A DNA stretch of 64,000 bases, from NCBI RefSeq assembly GCF_900639985.1, contig NZ_CAAAIM010000001.1, positions 1,178,001 through 1,242,000 of the forward strand, read 5' to 3'. Below, one piece after another: positions 28,513 through 38,240 of this stretch. A model generated the notes under the pieces. That model searched no databases. It had not been told where the DNA came from and saw only the letters and a list, made by a program, of their open reading frames with translations. The translations under genes were made by a program, and so were the position numbers. Position 1 is the stretch's first letter, and every line of letters begins with the position of its first letter. The stretch is from Legionella rowbothamii. Its GTDB lineage: Bacteria; Pseudomonadota; Gammaproteobacteria; Legionellales; Legionellaceae.

Positions 28513-29973
28513 ATGACGTTTGAGTTAAAAACTTTGAAGGAATTAAAAGATCATTTCAACCGCACAAAAGAGGTTGTACTCGAATACGAAAATGCTATGT
28601 CTTTTGATCGACTTGAAGAACCAAACATGCGTTCAGCCATGATTTTACAGGAGACTGTTTTACTAAAGATAGAAGAACAAATTAATATTGTCACGAAAGA
28701 TACAGAGGAAAAGCTCGCTAAAATAGACGAAAAGTTAAAGCTAGAGCTTGAAAAAACAAAGCAAGACGGTGAAAAACCAAAGTTTAGCCCGACCAGACTA
28801 AAAGAAGATGCCGAAAAAGCCAAGAAAAAACTTGAAAGTAGGCTTAATGAGAATATCCATAACTACAAATTGGCATATTACGGAGCCATGTTAATAGCTC
28901 AACACGATATTAGTTCTATTAACCGTAATCGCGCCACGATACTCTCCTCTCGCATCGCCGAAGCTCTAGGTGTAGGTGCATCTGTTGCTATTGATAATCT
29001 TCCAAGCCCCAATTACTATGAAACGTTCTATGTAATGTTCAATGCATTAATGAAATCCCAGCTTTTTCCAGAGGGTGATGCACGCAAAGGCTTTAAAGAA
29101 GATCACATGCTTTCCGCATTACCAAAAGATGCTCTAGAAAGAATACTCACAAAAGCTTATGAATTTGAAAAAAATGCGCGTACCACAGTAGTTGATGGTT
29201 TAGCTGCAAATGGAAAAAGTGTTATTGACATCTCTGCATTCAAAGTTGAAAAAGAAACACCTTCCTCAGCTACCGAAAGATTTAAATCTTTTGCTGAACT
29301 GAAAAAAGAGCTTGAAGGCATAATCACTGCAGAGTTGGTTTCTAAAAAGAAAGGGACAATTAATGAGGTACAAGCTCGAGCTACTCAACTTAATTTCCTA
29401 GAAAAAATTTGTGCTTTAGTGGAAAATTTAGGCATTAAAGATACAGAAAAAACCGCCATCCTCGCAGGATCAATGTATTTAGTCCGTAAACAAATTCAAA
29501 AAACTTACCTTTTGCGTTCTCCTGATAACTCTGAGATCCATAAGAAGTTTGGTGAGCTACTTGGAGCAGAGAGCATATCCCACCTAGATCATGAGTCTTT
29601 ATTGCACGCAGCAAATAATTTTATTCGCTATGTAACTCTGGAAAACAAGCAAACCGAGCAAAAAAAACCCGTAGAAAAGGTAATCAATGAATCCCATCCA
29701 TTTGCCAAGATTGAAGGATTCAACTTACCTGAAGTACTGAATTTGTTCTTTGAGGCGATTTGCTCTAGTCGGGATAGCGCATGCAAACAAATTTTCATCA
29801 CCATGAAGCAAAGCGAAAAAGTAGAGCAGCCTGTAACTTCTGCTTGGAGTGCTGTTAGTTTGATTAAAGGCGCATATAATTCCTTTGGTCTGTTAGGCAA
29901 AAAGGCAGAAACTCCAGATACAGCCAACACGGATAGCTTACCTCTAGATGCACCCACGACAAGCTTACAATAA
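28513..29973 (+). CDS. Hypothetical coiled-coil protein, putative effector
   Basis: A 486-residue soluble protein I do not recognise. Residues about 45-110 are a Lys/Glu-rich coiled coil (KIDEKLKLELEKTKQDGEK), followed by all-helical regions. The C-terminus is Ser/Thr/Pro-rich (TANTDSLPLDAPTTSLQ). It has no signal peptide or membrane segment. It is monocistronic with its own terminator-like hairpin, as is usual for Dot/Icm effectors. The start is the ATG at 28513 behind GGGAG (6 nt); the ATG 30 nt upstream has no ribosome binding site. Confidence 0.6.
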   Translation: MTFELKTLKELKDHFNRTKEVVLEYENAMSFDRLEEPNMRSAMILQETVLLKIEEQINIVTKDTEEKLAKIDEKLKLELEKTKQDGEKPKFSPTRLKEDAEKAKKKLESRLNENIHNYKLAYYGAMLIAQHDISSINRNRATILSSRIAEALGVGASVAIDNLPSPNYYETFYVMFNALMKSQLFPEGDARKGFKEDHMLSALPKDALERILTKAYEFEKNARTTVVDGLAANGKSVIDISAFKVEKETPSSATERFKSFAELKKELEGIITAELVSKKKGTINEVQARATQLNFLEKICALVENLGIKDTEKTAILAGSMYLVRKQIQKTYLLRSPDNSEIHKKFGELLGAESISHLDHESLLHAANNFIRYVTLENKQTEQKKPVEKVINESHPFAKIEGFNLPEVLNLFFEAICSSRDSACKQIFITMKQSEKVEQPVTSAWSAVSLIKGAYNSFGLLGKKAETPDTANTDSLPLDAPTTSLQ

Positions 29974-29991
29974 CGGATAACCTGTTCCTTT

Positions 29992-30024
29992 TCTGAGTAG
30001 TAGCTGTTTTGGCGACTACTCAGA
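29992..30024 (+). terminator. Hairpin after the coiled-coil gene
   Basis: TCTGAGTAGT and ACTACTCAGA are perfect 10-bp arms around a 13-nt loop, 18 bp past the stop. Only TTTACTT follows, so termination strength is uncertain. Confidence 0.5.
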
Positions 30025-30120
30025 TTTACTTATAATTTATGATTCATCTTTCCCCTTTAGATTAAGTTCTTAAATTTTGTTACAATGCCGCTTTCTTTAA
30101 TATTGTTGTATCTTGCACTG

Positions 30121-31035
30121 ATGAAAATTAAATTAATAATTAAAAATATAATTCCCGCTTTAATGCTTTTTTCAGCCCTCCCCACAGTAAGTTTTGCACT
30201 ACCTTCAATGCAAGCATCAACTGATGAGCCTCAAAAATTAAGCAATCATAAGGCGCCACACTCAAAAAAGCTCATCTCAATTACCATCGATGATTTACCC
30301 TTTGTTGGCGAGTATCGAAATTTTCATTTAAATATGATGATTGAAACCATGAACAAACAGCGGGTTCCCGCAACAGGCTTTATTATTGCCAGTGAGGTGC
30401 GTAAAGATAACTGGGAAATTCTCCGCAAGTTTCGTGATGCTGGTTTTGGCTTAGGGAATCATACCTTGACACATGCTAATCTTGGTCGACTTGGAACTAA
30501 AGAGGCGATTCGTGAAATTGGCGAGGCAGATGCGATTTTATCCCCAGTATTAACGGAACCAAAATATTTCCGTTACCCTTATTTATCAATGAGCTCAGGA
30601 CAAAAGAAAGACGCGATCCTTTGTTTTCTCGCGAAAAAGAATTACCAAGTAGCACCAATCACTGTAGATTCTAAAGACTTTGTCTTCAACCAAAGATTGC
30701 TTGCGGTACCTGAATTAAATCGACGTACCTACCTTGAGGAGTTAAAACCCTTTTATTTGGATTTTATTTGGGAACAAACCCTGCGAGCAGAGGAGCATCA
30801 CAATGGTCAACAAGCCCAAATTTTATTAATCCATGCGAATTTGCTTAATGCCTATGTGTTACCGGATATTATTAAGTTATATAAAGAAAATGGCTATACT
30901 TTTGTCAGCCTAGAAAGGGCGTTAAAGACATTTAAGTCATCAATGCATTGCTCCAAGCCACAACTTCACCCCCAGCCGCAACCTAAACTGGGAAAGAATA
31001 CTAAGGATATTGATGCCTTTGTTGCCTGGGATTAA
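30121..31035 (+). CDS. Exported polysaccharide deacetylase (NodB domain)
   Basis: A secreted protein with signal peptide (hydrophobic KNIIPALMLFSALPTVSFA). The NodB homology domain follows: SITIDDLPF with the metal Asp pair, GFGLGNHTLTHANL (the HxxxH zinc ligands), YFRYPYLSM, and a late LLIHANLLNAYVL catalytic His. It probably deacetylates an N-acetylated glycan in the periplasm or outside the cell; peptidoglycan is a plausible target. The frame extends 36 nt upstream to 30085, but the ATG at 30121 gives a standard signal peptide. A GGCTGGGC hairpin follows. Confidence 0.8.
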   Translation: MKIKLIIKNIIPALMLFSALPTVSFALPSMQASTDEPQKLSNHKAPHSKKLISITIDDLPFVGEYRNFHLNMMIETMNKQRVPATGFIIASEVRKDNWEILRKFRDAGFGLGNHTLTHANLGRLGTKEAIREIGEADAILSPVLTEPKYFRYPYLSMSSGQKKDAILCFLAKKNYQVAPITVDSKDFVFNQRLLAVPELNRRTYLEELKPFYLDFIWEQTLRAEEHHNGQQAQILLIHANLLNAYVLPDIIKLYKENGYTFVSLERALKTFKSSMHCSKPQLHPQPQPKLGKNTKDIDAFVAWD

Positions 31036-31058
31036 TCTTTTATTTCGTGAGCTGAGTT

Positions 31059-31090
31059 GTGTAGGCTGGGCGGAAAAGCCCAGCCTACAC
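31059..31090. repeat. Perfect 13-bp GTGTAGGCTGGGC hairpin
   Basis: GTGTAGGCTGGGC and GCCCAGCCTACAC pair perfectly around GGAAAA, and after a 2-bp mismatch the stem extends by TGAG/CTCA. No U-run follows. It is the best-preserved member of the GGCTGGGC family. A GAATGACGTACC remnant of the other repeat family lies just downstream. Confidence 0.75.
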
Positions 31091-31226
31091 GGCTCATCAG
31101 AATGACGTACCTAAAATTTAATTCCCCTAAACACCCCCATTATGGTACACTTATCCATATTTTATTCACATTGACCTGTTAAAACACGATTTGAACTACC
31201 ACTCCATCTTTATTTAAGGAAATACC

Positions 31227-32498
31227 ATGAGTTTTACATCCTTAGGTTTAATCGAACCTTTGCTGCGCGCCATCAATGAATCAGGATACACTGAGCCCTC
31301 CCCTATTCAAGCGCAATCCATTCCTGCCATTTTACGCGGCCATGACCTTCTTGCCTCTGCACAAACAGGAACGGGAAAAACGGCAAGCTTCGTATTGCCT
31401 ATTTTACAAAACCTCCACGACCAGCCTCGAGCCAAAGCCAACCAGGCTAAAGTATTAATTCTCACCCCCACCCGTGAACTAGCAGCCCAAGTGTACGAGA
31501 GTGTCAAACAATATGGCTGCTATACACCTCTACGTTCAACCGTAGTTTTTGGCGGTGTAAAAATTAATCCGCAAATGATGAAATTACGTAGCGGGGTGGA
31601 AATTTTAGTAGCAACTCCAGGACGCTTATTGGATCTACATCAGCAACGCGCCATCCAATTCAATGAAATTAAAACCCTGGTTTTAGATGAAGCAGATCGT
31701 ATGTTAGACATGGGCTTTATCCACGACATCAAACGCATCATTAGCATGCTACCAAGACATCGCCAGAATTTATTATTCTCCGCAACCTTTTCTGATGGTA
31801 TTCGTGCATTAGCAAAAGGATTACTGAACCAGCCTGTTGAAATCGATGTTGCGCCTCGAAATACGACCGCTATCAAAATCAAACAAACCGTACACCCTGT
31901 CGATAAAAGTCGTAAGGCGGCTCTATTAAGTCATTTAATTCATAAAAATAAATGGGGGCAAACCTTGGTTTTTGCGAAAACCAAGCACGGTGCCAATAAA
32001 CTGGTAAAACAATTGTCTGAGGAGCATATCTATGCTGCAGCAATTCATGGTAATAAATCACAATCGCAACGCACTAAAGCCTTAGCTGATTTTAAATCAG
32101 GTGAATTACATATTCTGGTCGCTACGGACATTGCTGCTCGCGGAATTGATATTGACCAACTGCCTTGTGTTGTCAATTTTGATTTGCCACAAGTAGCAGA
32201 AGATTACGTACACCGTATTGGGCGTACAGGTCGTGCAGGAGCATCTGGTATGGCCGTATCCCTAGTTTGCGCTGATGAAGTTGGGCAATTACAGGCGATT
32301 GAAAAATTAATTAAACGCAAGTTAGATCGTATTGAAATTGATGACTTTGAACCCAATCATCACCTTCCTAGTTCATCATTGCCAACTCAAGTAAGAAAAG
32401 GTCCTCCGAAAAATAGAAAACCATCACCAGAAAACAAGAAAAAGGCAGAAAAAAAACGATTCGGAAAAAATACGATCAAAATAATGGATAAAAAGTGA
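31227..32498 (+). CDS. rhlE: DEAD-box ATP-dependent RNA helicase, RhlE-type
   Basis: A 423-residue helicase with every DEAD-box block: Q motif ([13 protein letters not shown]), [53 protein letters not shown] and [10 protein letters not shown]. The short basic tail ([13 protein letters not shown]) replaces the RNA-binding extensions of DeaD or DbpA, so RhlE is the best fit. It unwinds RNA duplexes in ribosome assembly or mRNA decay. The SD is AAGGA. Transcription ends in the hairpin that abuts the next start codon. Confidence 0.92.
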   Translation: MSFTSLGLIEPLLRAINESGYTEPSPIQAQSIPAILRGHDLLASAQTGTGKTASFVLPILQNLHDQPRAKANQAKVLILTPTRELAAQVYESVKQYGCYTPLRSTVVFGGVKINPQMMKLRSGVEILVATPGRLLDLHQQRAIQFNEIKTLVLDEADRMLDMGFIHDIKRIISMLPRHRQNLLFSATFSDGIRALAKGLLNQPVEIDVAPRNTTAIKIKQTVHPVDKSRKAALLSHLIHKNKWGQTLVFAKTKHGANKLVKQLSEEHIYAAAIHGNKSQSQRTKALADFKSGELHILVATDIAARGIDIDQLPCVVNFDLPQVAEDYVHRIGRTGRAGASGMAVSLVCADEVGQLQAIEKLIKRKLDRIEIDDFEPNHHLPSSSLPTQVRKGPPKNRKPSPENKKKAEKKRFGKNTIKIMDKK

Positions 32499-32504
32499 CT
32501 TTTG

Positions 32505-32513
32505 TGGTAAAAT
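32505..32513 (+). promoter_or_regulatory. Extended -10 promoter before the E-block protein gene
   Basis: TGGTAAAAT is an extended -10 element (TGnTAAAAT) just past the rhlE stop. The expected start point falls near 32520, inside the left arm of the following hairpin, so transcripts from here would not form the complete stem. Confidence 0.45.
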
Positions 32514-32516
32514 TCG

Positions 32517-32556
32517 CGCCTTTTTTAACATATCTTATTGATAAAAGGCGTTTTTT
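32517..32556 (+). terminator. rhlE terminator whose T-run touches the next start codon
   Basis: CGCCTTTT and AAAAGGCG are perfect 8-bp arms (18-nt loop) followed by TTTTTT and then directly by the ATG of the next gene. The right arm includes AAAAGG, the only Shine-Dalgarno-like sequence for that ATG, so the hairpin could both end rhlE transcripts and mask the ribosome site on read-through RNA. Confidence 0.7.
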
Positions 32557-33618
32557 ATGCAATCGAAGTTAGAGCAACTTTTCTCTACACCACCAAGCGA
32601 AAACGATAGATTTCTATCAAATAACTTGAAAAAAACAACACGAAACGGGGTGTTTTCTATTCATTCGCTAGCAACTTTAGGAGAGTTGTTAGCTGAAAAG
32701 AAAAAAGGTAACGAAATTCCTGATTTACGTTACCTGGTCGATATAAATGGAAAAGCATGGTTTGCTAGAGAAACTCACACTAGTGCTCCACCCGCACCTG
32801 CTCATTATAAAATGACAGGCTCTCCCCGAAATGCCGCTTATTGTAAAACCGCAGGGAATCTGTTTTTTAGTTATGACTATTCCACGTTGCTCAAACTTAA
32901 TAATAAAAGTGGTGATTTCCGCCCTTCATTTAATTCCCTTAAATGGATTTTAGCAATCCTTGTTGCCAATGAGGACAAACTTCCATTTCAATTACCTGAA
33001 GTCCTAACTATTGAGGAGCAAGGTCACAATGGTAAAGTAATAGAAACTCATCTCTGCTCGAGAGCCGATATTAAAGCATGGTTAAAAACTTTTTCGGAAA
33101 ATACTAAGCTAACTGTAAGTTGGGAAAAGCAAAATGCTAAAACCCAAGTAGTGCACTACGAAAGAGAGGGAGGTAGTCTCGTTGCCGATGTTGATAAAGA
33201 AAATAGTGCAGTATCTAGGGAAAATAAAGTATTAAGAAAGCTACAATTTGGAAACGATGAGCCAGTAAAAAGAAAGCTAGTATTTGAAGACATTGCTCCA
33301 TCTGCTGAGCCCAGCATGTCAGATACATTTAAACGGCCAGCAAGACTCATGAGAACATATACGGCATTGAAAAACTCTTCGTTGCCACTTTTTGGGCCCA
33401 GAACAATGACTTCACCCGTTGGTCAGCAACAAACACTAGCTCCTCTAATCTTTGAACAAGAAACAGCAGCTCGACAATTTGGTGAAGAATTTGGCCCAAA
33501 TACAACCCCACCCCCACTGAAAAAAAGAAAGCCTATTAACTTCGTTAGCTCGTTAGCTCAGCCTAGTGACTCGGAAGAAGAGGAAGTGATTACTTCGCGC
33601 CCTTCATATTTTGATTAA
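32557..33618 (+). CDS. Putative Dot/Icm effector of unknown function
   Basis: A 353-residue protein with a conserved-looking N-terminal domain (DLRYLVDINGKAWFARE, then YKMTGSPRNAAYCKTAGN and NNKSGDFRPSFNSLKW). I recall this as a Legionella-type domain but cannot name it. The C-terminal third is polar and low-complexity, with a basic patch (PPPLKKRKP) followed by an acidic cluster (SDSEEEEV), an E-block type of translocation signal. No catalytic residues are evident. It is expressed from its own extended -10 promoter rather than with rhlE (inference). Confidence 0.65.
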   Translation: MQSKLEQLFSTPPSENDRFLSNNLKKTTRNGVFSIHSLATLGELLAEKKKGNEIPDLRYLVDINGKAWFARETHTSAPPAPAHYKMTGSPRNAAYCKTAGNLFFSYDYSTLLKLNNKSGDFRPSFNSLKWILAILVANEDKLPFQLPEVLTIEEQGHNGKVIETHLCSRADIKAWLKTFSENTKLTVSWEKQNAKTQVVHYEREGGSLVADVDKENSAVSRENKVLRKLQFGNDEPVKRKLVFEDIAPSAEPSMSDTFKRPARLMRTYTALKNSSLPLFGPRTMTSPVGQQQTLAPLIFEQETAARQFGEEFGPNTTPPPLKKRKPINFVSSLAQPSDSEEEEVITSRPSYFD

Positions 33619-33643
33619 GCGCTGAGAACGTTAGATACATCAT

Positions 33644-33691
33644 TCGAACATAGTGAGGGAGTTTCAGCTTCTGGTACCTCACTACGTTCGA
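33644..33691. repeat. 15-bp inverted repeat TCGAACATAGTGAGG
   Basis: TCGAACATAGTGAGG and CCTCACTACGTTCGA pair over 15 bp with one mismatch and an 18-nt loop. A related CTTCACTATGTTCGAGA half-site occurs at about 37717. It sits in the leader of the pilin gene. Confidence 0.6.
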
Positions 33692-33718
33692 GATAAGGTT
33701 TTAGTCTTAGGGGGTACC

Positions 33719-34138
33719 TTGAATTCAAAAACAATATCTGGCTTTAGTTTAATCGAACTATTAATTGCATTATGCATTCTAGCAAGCTTTGCTATAATGG
33801 CTTATCCCTCCTATGTCTCTTTTCTCTTAAAAACGCACCGCGTAGATGCCTTGACGAGCTTAACTCAAGAACAAATGATACTAGAGACCTGCTATGCACA
33901 AAACCACTCCTACGCTAAAGAGTGCGCTCACTTAACCCCCTACCCCCATAAGTCTTCCCAAGGTTATTATCTAATTAGCCTAATCAAACCTAGCCTAACA
34001 GCATATACCCTAAGGGCAATAGCTACAGGAGTGCAAACAAAAGATCAGCATTGCGCTGAATTTTTAATTGATCAGAGCAATAAAAAAATAGCTACCGATG
34101 CTGAGGGTGTAATCCAAAATGATTGCTGGGTGCCCTAA
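33719..34138 (+). CDS. Type IV pilin-like protein (PilE family)
   Basis: A 139-residue prepilin. The short leader MNSKTISG is followed by the processing site G|FSLIELLIALCIL with Glu at +5, the hallmark of type IVa pilins cleaved and N-methylated by PilD. Cysteines in ETCYAQ/KECAHL and QHCAEF/NDCWVP fit PilE-like disulfides. The start is the TTG at 33719 with GGGGG 5 nt upstream; the GTG at 33653 would give an implausibly long leader. Being next to comEC, it may act in DNA uptake as a minor pilin. Confidence 0.8.
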   Translation: MNSKTISGFSLIELLIALCILASFAIMAYPSYVSFLLKTHRVDALTSLTQEQMILETCYAQNHSYAKECAHLTPYPHKSSQGYYLISLIKPSLTAYTLRAIATGVQTKDQHCAEFLIDQSNKKIATDAEGVIQNDCWVP

Positions 34139-34209
34139 ATAAAATTTACTTTACAGGCAGTTACGAATTTCCTACTATGCGTGCTGGATAGTCCAACACT
34201 GAAATTTAA

Positions 34210-36426
34210 ATGGAAATTTTTTGCTTTTTCTTCGGCATACTTTATACCTATACCTTTAATTTTTATTTACCCGCAATTACCTTACTGCTGTTTTACATTA
34301 CCCCCAGCTACTCTATTATTTTCTTTTTCTTTTTAGGTTGTGGCATCACCTGGGCTCATCAATGGTTTATTATGCCCAGTGGACTTCCCAATAGCGCAGT
34401 CATTCAACATGCTACTATTCGGGGAAAAATTGCATCGATTCCACAGCAAAACCCGCATAAAACACAATTTCTCTTTGAGTTAGCACAAGTCAATCAACAT
34501 CCGGCCCAAGGCTTAGTCCAATTAGCGTGGTACACTAAGGCCCCAGCATTACAGGCAGGACAACAGTGGCAATTTTCAGTAAAACTAAAAAAACCACGCA
34601 ATTTCCTTAATCCAGGGAGCGCCGACTATGTGACATCGCTTAACAAGCGTCACATTATGTGGACTGGTTATATACGTGCTCGTGGCGCGCAATTAATTAA
34701 AGAAACAAACCTAAACTTTGGCTGGGTTGAATTACGTGCCTCTCTCGGGGATAAACTGACCCAATTAGCGCCAAATCAGACAACAGCAGGAATTATCGAA
34801 GCCCTAACCTTAAATTTAACGCGACACATTAGCCAAGAATCTTGGGAACTATTCCGACGCACCGGAACCACTCATTTATTTGGAATCTCAGGTGAACATA
34901 TTGCTCTCATTTCCGGTCTCATTTATTGGCTTAGCCGCTGGTTATGGTCACGGAGTTCCAAAGCCTGTCTCTATATCCCCGCTCCCTATATTGCCAGTGG
35001 CTGTGGTTTGCTCATTGCCTTATTCTATGCTTTTTTAGCCGGATTCGAGCCACCCGTACAACGTGCCTTGATCGGCTGCTTTTTTTATGCACTGTGTAGT
35101 ATGGGAAAACAACGTTTTACCCCCTGGCAAATATGGCGTTATGCCCTCTTTTTAGTGCTGTGTATCGAGCCACATGCAGTATTTATGCAAGGATTTTATT
35201 TTTCGTTCCTCGCGGTATCTTGCTTATTCCTGACCCAACAACGTTGGCGATTTAAAGGCTATAAAAGTAGTCTCGCCATACAATTAAGCTGTTTAATCGG
35301 TTTAATGCCTCTTACCTTGCATTGGTATTCTTACGGGTCAATTAATGGGTTCTTAGCTAACTTGTTTGCTATTCCTTTAGTAGGCTTTGTTATTGTCCCT
35401 CTAGCCTTAGTAACAATGCTGATTAGCGCATCATCTTGGGCGGGATTAATCATGCAGCCATTATCGTGGTCAATCAATTTTTTATTGCAGGGATTACATT
35501 GGACTGAGCAGTTAGCTGCAATGAATATCAATTATTCATTGCACTCTGTTGAATTCACCTTAGCCTTAATGGGCGCTTTGCTCATGTGGGTTTTATTACC
35601 TATTAACCCTTTTCGCTGGTTTGCATGGTTATGGTTACTAGTTCCTCTTTTCCCTCCTCGGCCACTCATTCAACCAGGTGAAGCATGGATTGATGTTTTA
35701 GACGTAGGCCAAGGACTCTCCGTAAGCGTTCGCACTCAAAATCATGTGCTGCTTTATGATACTGGAGATCGATTTTTTCAAGGCAGTGACCTGGGAAAAA
35801 TGGTTGTTTTACCCTATTTTGATACCTTACACATCAAAAGCCTCGATGTCATTGTTATAAGCCATCCCGACAAAGACCACCGAGGTGGGCTGCAATCAAT
35901 CGAGGCAGCAATCCCCGTCAAACAACTTCTGGTAAATGAACCACACTACTACCGGCATGGGGTAAAATGTCATAACTACCCTGAATGGCAATGGGATCAA
36001 GTACGATTTCGCTTTTTACCCATTAATATCCCCTTTAAAAACAAAAATAATAATTCCTGTATCCTGCAAGTGACGAGCGCGAGTGGACGGGTATTATTAG
36101 CAGGGGATGTCGAAAAAGAAGCAGAAGATTATTTGGTAACAACATATGGTCCTCAGCTAGCCTCAGAAGTATTAATTGTTCCCCATCATGGCAGTAAAAC
36201 CTCATCCTCATATCGTTTTTTATTGGAGGTTGCTCCTCGTTACGCAATCGCCTCTCTAGGTTTTGATAACCGATTTCATTTCCCTCACAGTAAAACATTA
36301 ACGAGTATGAATACATTAAACATCCCTTTATATCGGACCGATGAATGCGGCATGACCCAGTTTATTTTGCCAGCTCAGGGTGACATGAAGCCGCCAAGCT
36401 GCTTTAGCGGCGTCTATTCAAAATAG
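34210..36426 (+). CDS. comEC: DNA internalization protein ComEC/Rec2
   Basis: A 738-residue inner-membrane channel protein for natural transformation. N-terminal TM helices and an OB-like domain precede the Competence domain (TTHLFGISGEHIALISGLIY, GFEPPVQRALIGCFFYA). The C-terminus is a metallo-beta-lactamase-like nuclease domain with VIVISHPDKDHRGG, LLAGDVEKEAE and IVPHHGSKTSS. It imports one DNA strand while the other is degraded. No strong SD precedes the ATG. A type IV pilin gene lies just upstream. Confidence 0.93.
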   Translation: MEIFCFFFGILYTYTFNFYLPAITLLLFYITPSYSIIFFFFLGCGITWAHQWFIMPSGLPNSAVIQHATIRGKIASIPQQNPHKTQFLFELAQVNQHPAQGLVQLAWYTKAPALQAGQQWQFSVKLKKPRNFLNPGSADYVTSLNKRHIMWTGYIRARGAQLIKETNLNFGWVELRASLGDKLTQLAPNQTTAGIIEALTLNLTRHISQESWELFRRTGTTHLFGISGEHIALISGLIYWLSRWLWSRSSKACLYIPAPYIASGCGLLIALFYAFLAGFEPPVQRALIGCFFYALCSMGKQRFTPWQIWRYALFLVLCIEPHAVFMQGFYFSFLAVSCLFLTQQRWRFKGYKSSLAIQLSCLIGLMPLTLHWYSYGSINGFLANLFAIPLVGFVIVPLALVTMLISASSWAGLIMQPLSWSINFLLQGLHWTEQLAAMNINYSLHSVEFTLALMGALLMWVLLPINPFRWFAWLWLLVPLFPPRPLIQPGEAWIDVLDVGQGLSVSVRTQNHVLLYDTGDRFFQGSDLGKMVVLPYFDTLHIKSLDVIVISHPDKDHRGGLQSIEAAIPVKQLLVNEPHYYRHGVKCHNYPEWQWDQVRFRFLPINIPFKNKNNNSCILQVTSASGRVLLAGDVEKEAEDYLVTTYGPQLASEVLIVPHHGSKTSSSYRFLLEVAPRYAIASLGFDNRFHFPHSKTLTSMNTLNIPLYRTDECGMTQFILPAQGDMKPPSCFSGVYSK

Positions 36427-36506
36427 AGCAATTTTGGCCCTGAAAGTAGGAATGTAAATAAACCCTGGGCTATAATTTTCAAAAACAATATGAAGGACGT
36501 AATGAT

Positions 36507-37565
36507 ATGCCTCCAAGCACTGATGACACCCTAACCAAACCAGAGCTGAATGTCTCTGCTTCGCATTATCCTAAATCAGATCACTGCAATGGTAAGCTTT
36601 TTTTCAACCCTGGACTCAACACGACCAAAAGTTGGGGACACGTATGGAAAATGCTTAGAGAACGTAAAGGCAAAAATCCCTGGCCTAGTTTTGTTGAAAA
36701 TAAGGCAACACCGGAACTGGCAGGACAATTAAAAAACGATGAGGTATCAATTACTTATGTAAATCATGCAAGCCATCTGATTCAACTACACAATATGAAT
36801 ATTTTAACTGACCCTGTGTTTTCTAAAAGAGCGGGGCCAATATATTTATTAGGCCCCAAAAGAGTTCGTAGACCTGGTATTGAGTTAGATGAGTTACCAA
36901 CAATTGATGTGGTGCTCATTAGCCATAATCATTATGACCATATGGACTTACCCGCACTCAAAAAATTACAACAGATGTTTCAACCCTTATTTATCGTTCC
37001 TTTAGGTAACCGTAAGTACCTAAAAACAAAAATATTTCCTAGGGTAATTGAATTGGATTGGTGGCAAACCCAAGCATTAACTAAGATGCATGCGATTACT
37101 TTAGTTCCTGCACAACATTGGTCAATGCGCACATTTAAAGATACCAACACTGCGCTTTGGGGTGGATTTTGGATTCAATGTGATGCCCTGAAGGTCTATT
37201 TCTGTGGTGATTCAGGCTATGGTTCTCACTTCAAGTTGATTCAAGAACGCTTAGGTGCACCGGACATTAGCATTTTGCCTATAGGATCGTATGAGCCACG
37301 CTGGTTTATGCAAGACCATCATATGAATCCTGAAGAAGCTATTTTAGCCAGCATTGATTTGCAAAGCAGCTTAAGCATCGCAACTCACCACCAAACGTTT
37401 CGTTTGTCCATGGAAAAAATAAATGACCCGGTAATTAATCTAAACCGCCGCCTGATTGCCCACGGACTCACCACAAGAGAATTCATGGCCCCAGAAACCG
37501 GCGAAACAATTACGTACTGCAAAAGCCTTAAGATAAATGATCCAACAACCCCATTGAACACGTAG
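36507..37565 (+). CDS. MBL-fold hydrolase, NAPE-PLD-like
   Basis: A 352-residue metallo-beta-lactamase-fold protein close in pattern to N-acylphosphatidylethanolamine phospholipase D and bacterial RomA-like proteins. It has the metal motif ISHNHYDHMDL (HxHxDH), then VPAQHWSMR, FCGDSGYG, IGSYEPRWFMQDHHMNPEEA and ATHHQTF. These enzymes hydrolyse phosphodiester bonds in lipids; the physiological substrate in bacteria is not settled. No signal peptide. The start ATG has AAGGA about 10 nt upstream. Confidence 0.85.
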   Translation: MPPSTDDTLTKPELNVSASHYPKSDHCNGKLFFNPGLNTTKSWGHVWKMLRERKGKNPWPSFVENKATPELAGQLKNDEVSITYVNHASHLIQLHNMNILTDPVFSKRAGPIYLLGPKRVRRPGIELDELPTIDVVLISHNHYDHMDLPALKKLQQMFQPLFIVPLGNRKYLKTKIFPRVIELDWWQTQALTKMHAITLVPAQHWSMRTFKDTNTALWGGFWIQCDALKVYFCGDSGYGSHFKLIQERLGAPDISILPIGSYEPRWFMQDHHMNPEEAILASIDLQSSLSIATHHQTFRLSMEKINDPVINLNRRLIAHGLTTREFMAPETGETITYCKSLKINDPTTPLNT

Positions 37566-37737
37566 GGAAGCAACACCATCGCGAGTAAAACAAGGAACTC
37601 CTGAATGTGGCGTGGAACGTGCCACCCTCAGGATATCCTTCATCAGAAACTTCTCAGGATAACGTACATTAAATGTTAAATAATCTTGAACCGGGTGAAG
37701 GCTCTCTGCTAAAGATCCTTCACTATGTTCGAGACAA

Positions 37738-37995
37738 TTAACTTGCCGCCTCTACATTCGCGCTATTTAAATTACTTGTATTTCTTTTTAACTCAAAAAT
37801 ACGGTATAAATTTAACGGCAATAACAATGAATGTAAAAGAAAAATGGGATGCAAGTCACTACCAAGAGCATATAGAATAAATGCAACATTGGAGCTAATC
37901 GCAATTAAACGTAATGTTAAAATTTTCTTAACATAAAACGTTGCAAAAACTAAGAAAGAAGCAACATATCCTATCAGTTCGATCATTGAGTCCAT
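37738..37995 (-). CDS. Small membrane protein, YgjV/Popeye-like hydrophobic domain
   Basis: An 85-residue protein with three hydrophobic helices (ELIGYVASFLVFATFYV; LRLIAISSNVAFILYAL; FLLHSLLLPLNLYRIF). The SNV...LLHSLLLPLN pattern resembles the membrane domain that precedes cyclic-nucleotide-binding domains in some bacterial proteins, here standing alone. The start is the ATG at 37995 with GAGGG 8 nt upstream; the frame extends further but adds a polar leader. Function unknown. Confidence 0.6.
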   Translation of the reverse strand: MDSMIELIGYVASFLVFATFYVKKILTLRLIAISSNVAFILYALGSDLHPIFLLHSLLLPLNLYRIFELKRNTSNLNSANVEAAS

Positions 37996-38240
37996 TTCAA
38001 TACCCTCACTCTTAGAATCCTCAAGATCCAACATACACCTAGTATGATAAGCCTGCAAGCGCTTCACCAGATTGCGGGTCTTAAATCTTTCATTTAAATC
38101 AACTCTAAATCAAATCGCCAAAAGATTGTTATCTTTTAGCTGTGGTATTTTAAAAGAAATTAGGAAAGGGGTTTTAAATGAAATAACTATACTCTCATCA
38201 GAAGATGATTAATGAGGTAACTTAGCTAAATGCACCCTAA

